From Actinomadura spongiicola (GTDB lineage: Bacteria > Actinomycetota > Actinomycetes > Streptosporangiales > Streptosporangiaceae): 64,000 nt of DNA. The stretch's first letter is position 1, and every line of letters starts with the position of its first letter. Of the stretch, positions 60,967-64,000 are shown piece by piece. The translations under genes and the position numbers were made by a program. The stretch is taken from positions 434,001-498,000 of the forward strand of contig NZ_QVNQ01000003.1 in the NCBI RefSeq assembly GCF_003432485.1, read 5' to 3'. The notes below the pieces were generated by a model. It saw only the letters and a program-made list of their open reading frames with translations. It was not told the origin of the DNA and ran no database searches.

Positions 60967-60985
60967 TTAGGTTAGGTTAACCTAA
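60967..60985. promoter_or_regulatory. Iron box (IdeR/DmdR-type operator)
   Basis: TTAGGTTAGGTTAACCTAA differs at one position from the 19-base consensus TTAGGTTAGGCTAACCTAA bound by DtxR-family repressors IdeR and DmdR1. It lies between the leftward permease/ATPase genes and the rightward binding-protein gene, so one site can repress both transcripts when Fe(II) is plentiful. Confidence 0.92.
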
Positions 60986-61039
60986 GCCCCGTTCGACCGG
61001 AATACGGTCATAGTAGTTGATCCCTGGAGTGCGTCCGAA

Positions 61040-62086
61040 ATGTCGAAGACCGATGTCCGTCATCCATCCCGGAGCGGCCTCACCCGGCGCGGCCTGCTCG
61101 GCGCGGGCGGCGCCCTCGCCGTCGGCGCGCTGATCAGCGCGTGCGGCGGTGGCGGCGGTGACAAGGGCGGCGCGGCGTCCTCGGGCGGCGGCGCCTGGAC
61201 GTTCACCGACGACCGCGGCACGAAGATCGAGCTCAAGGCGCGACCGAAACGCGTCGTCGGTTACGTCGGCACCGCCGCCGCCCTCTACGACTTCGGCGTC
61301 GACCGGCAACTCGTCGGCGTGTTCGGCCCGACGAAGCTGAAGGACGGCCGACCCGACCCGCAGGCCGGGAACCTGCCCGTCGACCGGCTGGAGATCATCG
61401 GGAACGCGTTCGGCGAGTTCAACATCGAGAAGTACGCGGCGCTGCGCCCCGAGCTCCTCGTCGACAACATGTTCGTGGAGAACGAGCTCTTCTACGTCCC
61501 CCTGGAGAGCAAGGACAAGATCTACGCGCTGGCGCCGAGCGTCGCCGTCTCCACCGGCGCCGTCGCGCTGCCGAAACCGATCGAGCGGACCGCCGCGCTC
61601 GCGGGCGCGCTCGGCGCGGACCTGAAGTCCGCGAAGGTCACCGCCGCGAAGGACCGGTTCGAGAAGGCGGCCGCGTCGCTGCGCGCGGCGGCCGCGGCGA
61701 ACAAGAGCCTGAAGGTGCTGGCCGCGTCCGCGAGCCCCGACCTCTTCTACGCCTCCAGCCCGAACAAGAACACCGACCTCATCTACTTCAAGGAGCTGGG
61801 GGTCGAGCTCATCGTCCCGGAGAAGCCGGGCCAGAACGGCTACTTCGAGGAGCTGAGCTGGGAGAACGCGGGCAAGTACAGGGCCGACGTCATCATGCTC
61901 GACTCCCGCACCCAGGCGCTCCAGCCGAAGGACCTCGGCGGCAAGCCGTCCTGGAAGGACCTGCCCGCGGTGAAGGCGGGCCAGGTCGTCCCATGGCAGC
62001 CGGAGCCCCGGTTCTCCTACGAGGGCTGCGCGCCGCTCCTGGAGGCGCTCGCCGCGTCCATCAAGTCCGCCAAGAAGACCGGCTGA
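61040..62086 (+). CDS. Siderophore-binding lipoprotein of the ABC importer
   Basis: Substrate-binding protein of 348 residues, FecB/FepB class. The N-terminus LTRRGLLGAGGALAVGALIS has a twin-arginine motif (Arg16-Arg17) and a lipobox SAC with Cys35, so it is exported folded and lipidated. The mature part has the two-lobe fold with RPKRVVGYVGTAAALYDFGV, AALRPELLVDNMF and YRADVIMLDSRT. It delivers ferric siderophore to the FecCD permeases. It is divergent from them and controlled by the shared iron box. Confidence 0.93.
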   Translation: MSKTDVRHPSRSGLTRRGLLGAGGALAVGALISACGGGGGDKGGAASSGGGAWTFTDDRGTKIELKARPKRVVGYVGTAAALYDFGVDRQLVGVFGPTKLKDGRPDPQAGNLPVDRLEIIGNAFGEFNIEKYAALRPELLVDNMFVENELFYVPLESKDKIYALAPSVAVSTGAVALPKPIERTAALAGALGADLKSAKVTAAKDRFEKAAASLRAAAAANKSLKVLAASASPDLFYASSPNKNTDLIYFKELGVELIVPEKPGQNGYFEELSWENAGKYRADVIMLDSRTQALQPKDLGGKPSWKDLPAVKAGQVVPWQPEPRFSYEGCAPLLEALAASIKSAKKTG

Positions 62087-62098
62087 AAAGGCAGCGCG

Positions 62099-62947
62099 AT
62101 GACCACGCCCGCACACCCCTACGCCTTCTTCGACCTGCACGTCGTGCGGACGGAGCGGCTCTGCCCGTCCATGGTCCGCGTCACCTACGGCGGGACGGGC
62201 CTCGATCCTGACGCCCCCGGGGACCGGTTCGTCTCCGCCGGCCGCGACCAGCGCATCAAGCTGTTCTTCCCGCACCCGCACCAGGACGCGCCCGTGATGC
62301 CGGACGGCCGGGGCGGCGACACGTGGTTCGCCGACTGGCGCGAGCTGGACCCGGCCGAACGCGGCATCATGCGGTCCTACACCGTCCGCGCCCAGCGTCC
62401 CGGCGAACTCGACGTCGACTTCGCGTTGCACCACGACGGCGGTTCCGGCCCCGCCGCCGACTGGGCCGCCGGGGCCCGTCCCGGCGACCGCGTCGCCGCC
62501 CTCGGCCCGACCGGTCCCGACAACGGCGGCTACGACTTCCGGCCGCCGCCCGGCGACCCGGTGCTGATGGCCGGCGACCTGACCGCGCTGCCCGCCATCG
62601 CCGGCAACCTCGCGTGGCTGCCCGCCGGGACCCCGGCCCGCGTCTGGATCGAGGTCCCGCATCCGGACGACCGGCAGGACCTGCCGACCGCCGCCGACGC
62701 GGAGATCACCTGGGTGTCCCCCGGCGGGCTGCCGGACGCCGTCCGCGCCGCCGAGGTGCCGGACGGCGCCTACGCGTGGATCGCGGGCGAGTCGTCGGTC
62801 GTCAAGACGCTGCGCCGCCACCTGGTGAAGGAACGCGGCATGGACCGCCGCGCCGTCGAGTTCACCGGCTACTGGCGGCGCGGCGCCACCGAGGAGGACC
62901 TGCTCGCCGAGTACATCGCGGAGGAGGGCGCCGCCACCGAGGGATGA
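62099..62947 (+). CDS. Siderophore-interacting protein (FAD-dependent ferric reductase)
   Basis: SIP/ViuB-family protein of 282 residues. The FAD-binding segment IMRSYTVRAQRPGELDVDFA has the RxYTxR motif, followed by the Gly-rich GPAADWAAGARPGDRVAALG. The NADPH-side region has LMAGDLTALPAIAGNL and YAWIAGESSVVKTLRRHLV, with the C-terminal FTGYWRRGATEEDL. It reduces Fe(III)-siderophore in the cytosol to release iron. It lies 12 bases behind the binding-protein gene, sharing the iron-box promoter. Confidence 0.95.
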   Translation: MTTPAHPYAFFDLHVVRTERLCPSMVRVTYGGTGLDPDAPGDRFVSAGRDQRIKLFFPHPHQDAPVMPDGRGGDTWFADWRELDPAERGIMRSYTVRAQRPGELDVDFALHHDGGSGPAADWAAGARPGDRVAALGPTGPDNGGYDFRPPPGDPVLMAGDLTALPAIAGNLAWLPAGTPARVWIEVPHPDDRQDLPTAADAEITWVSPGGLPDAVRAAEVPDGAYAWIAGESSVVKTLRRHLVKERGMDRRAVEFTGYWRRGATEEDLLAEYIAEEGAATEG

Positions 62948-62948
62948 C

Positions 62949-63287
62949 TCACTCCCGCTCGTCGGACTCGTCGGACTCGTCCAGCGTGAGCGTGCCCGGG
63001 TCGATCGCCCCCGCGCGGTAGGCGGCGGCGCCGATCGTCTGCGCGGCGACCGGCGCGGTGATCAGCTGGAAGACCGCGACGAGCAGCAGCGGGGTGGCCG
63101 CCGCGACGGACCCGGCCTGCGGCGCGACGCCCGCGAGGATGAGCAGCAGCCCGATCGTCTGCGGTTTCGTCGCCGCGTGCAGCCGGGTGAGCAGGTCGGG
63201 GAACCGCAGGACGCCGAGCGCGCCCACGGCGGAGAACGCGGCGCCCGCGGGCAGCAGCACCGCCGTGACGACGTCACCGGCGATCAT
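62949..63287 (-). CDS. mnhG: Na+/H+ antiporter subunit G
   Basis: Membrane protein of 112 residues with three helices. FSAVGALGVLRFPDLLTRLH then AATKPQTIGLLLILAG is the defining MnhG/PhaG block. The acidic tail DESDESDERE is extra. The ATG overlaps the end of mnhF (ATGA-type). Last gene of the Mrp-type cation/proton antiporter operon. Confidence 0.93.
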   Translation of the reverse strand: MIAGDVVTAVLLPAGAAFSAVGALGVLRFPDLLTRLHAATKPQTIGLLLILAGVAPQAGSVAAATPLLLVAVFQLITAPVAAQTIGAAAYRAGAIDPGTLTLDESDESDERE

Positions 63288-63553
63288 GTGCCGTCCTCCG
63301 CCCGTTCCGCCGCGAGCCGGGCGGCCGTCACCGATCCGACGAAGCCGAGCAGCGCGATCACCACGAGGATGGTGGCGTTGGCGGGCTCGTCGCGGGCGGC
63401 GGCGTGGACCGCGATGCCGCTGACGAGCAGCACGGTCAGGACGTCCACCGCCATGATGCGGTCGAAGGCCGTCCGCCCGCGGACGAGCCGCGCGGTCGTC
63501 ATCAGGACGGCGGCGCCCAGCAGCGCCATCGTCACGGTGTACACGACGCTCAT
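63284..63553 (-). CDS. mnhF: Na+/H+ antiporter subunit F
   Basis: Membrane protein of 89 residues with three helices. LVRGRTAFDRIMAVDVLTVL is the characteristic MnhF segment with the conserved Arg and Asp; a later helix ILVVIALLGFVGSVTAARLA follows. Coupled to mnhE upstream and mnhG downstream. Confidence 0.93.
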   Translation of the reverse strand: MSVVYTVTMALLGAAVLMTTARLVRGRTAFDRIMAVDVLTVLLVSGIAVHAAARDEPANATILVVIALLGFVGSVTAARLAAERAEDGT

Positions 63554-64000
63554 CAGATGTCCTCCGTTCGGCGTGCGTCGTCCGGTGTCACAAGGGCCCG
63601 CATCAGCCGTCGTTCGGTGCGCAGGACGCCCTCCCGCGTGGAGTCAGCCTCGTCGGGGTCGCGGACGGGCATGCCGTGGATGCGCAGGAGCGAGCGGTCC
63701 CGGTCGAGGTCGACGAGCAGCGTGCCGGGCCGGAGGGACACGCTGGTGGTGACGGCGAGCAGCACGAGTTCGGACCGCGACCGCGCCTCGACCTCGACGA
63801 TCGCGCCCCGGACCCGTCCCGGCGCGCGCAGCGCGTGCCAGCCGATGACGACGCTCGACACGAGCAGGTCCCACGCGAACTCCGCCGCCGCCACGGCGAG
63901 CGGCAGGGGCCGGACCCGCGTGACCATCGGCACCGTGGGCAGCCTGCTCACCGCGTAGGCGACGAGGACGGCGACAACCCCGCCGGTCAGCGTGAGGGCG
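63553..64000 (-). CDS. mnhE: Na+/H+ antiporter subunit E (5' end beyond the window)
   Basis: MnhE-type sequence: RPLPLAVAAAEFAWDLLVSS, VEARSRSELVLLAVTTSVSL, RPGTLLVDLDRDRSLLRIHG. A GTG at 63951 gives 132 residues, but the frame stays open to the right edge (ALTLTGGVVAVLVAYAVSRL), and MnhE proteins need N-terminal membrane helices (usual size about 160-180). I therefore treat the gene as truncated by the window. The A-D subunits should lie beyond. Confidence 0.88.
   Translation of the reverse strand, partial: ALTLTGGVVAVLVAYAVSRLPTVPMVTRVRPLPLAVAAAEFAWDLLVSSVVIGWHALRAPGRVRGAIVEVEARSRSELVLLAVTTSVSLRPGTLLVDLDRDRSLLRIHGMPVRDPDEADSTREGVLRTERRLMRALVTPDDARRTEDI

Noticed and set aside
63553..63951. 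Complete mnhE starting at GTG 63951
   Set aside because: The frame is open upstream to the window edge with hydrophobic sequence, and the family needs N-terminal membrane helices, so the gene is partial.

Overview
The window is GC-rich, gene-dense actinobacterial chromosome. Long GC-rich reading frames, frequent GTG starts, ATGA/GTGA overlaps, an F420-dependent NADP reductase, an LprG/P55-type lipoprotein-transporter pair, an Rv1733c-like membrane protein and an IdeR/DmdR-type iron box all point to a mycelial actinomycete, possibly a relative of Actinomadura (this genus-level guess is inference). No phage, insertion sequence or CRISPR array was recognised.

Layout. 1-12.5 kb is a type VII (ESX) secretion locus: the C-terminal two thirds of an EccC ATPase, accessory proteins, a WXG100-like protein and a long polymorphic toxin with a C-terminal DNA/RNA non-specific nuclease domain. 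Behind the toxin lies an immunity island with two intact YezG-like immunity genes, an Imm35-like gene, a three-repeat protein and several decayed gene copies. It is closed by a second copy of the two accessory genes that follow EccC. 12.5-36 kb is mostly core and signalling content: a PAS/GAF/PP2C phosphatase with an anti-sigma-type kinase domain, PanB, a K+ channel, NpdG, methionine aminopeptidase, a LigD-type phosphoesterase with a degenerate ligase domain, an oxidoreductase with a divergent HxlR regulator, two two-component systems, a CopD-CtaG fusion, an XRE-TPR regulator, a purine permease and glycerate kinase. 36-38.7 kb is a sparse region of small unknown genes, strong hairpins and three copies of a TTACATGGGCTA element. 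38.7-45.2 kb carries alanine dehydrogenase, CsoR, CutA, gamma-glutamyltransferase and an amino-acid permease with a repetitive tail.

45.3-50.2 kb is the most unusual ordinary-looking segment. It is a compact operon in which a NUDIX/winged-helix (NrtR-like) regulator, preceded by three evenly spaced palindromes, is followed by a J-domain/pseudokinase protein, a vWA protein, a divergent adenylosuccinate-synthetase paralogue and a beta-keto-acid-cleavage-type enzyme. I do not recognise this combination as a named pathway. The altered substrate loop of the PurA paralogue suggests a different aminoacyl-purine chemistry or another ligase reaction.

50.2-64 kb holds an Rv1733c-like protein, the LprG/P55 pair, a tRNA-Met, an enoyl-CoA hydratase, a thiamine-binding protein overlapped antisense by a zinc metallopeptidase, a MarR/MFS drug-efflux pair with a palindromic operator, a complete iron-siderophore uptake set around one iron box, and the E, F and G subunits of an Mrp/Mnh antiporter (E is cut by the window edge).
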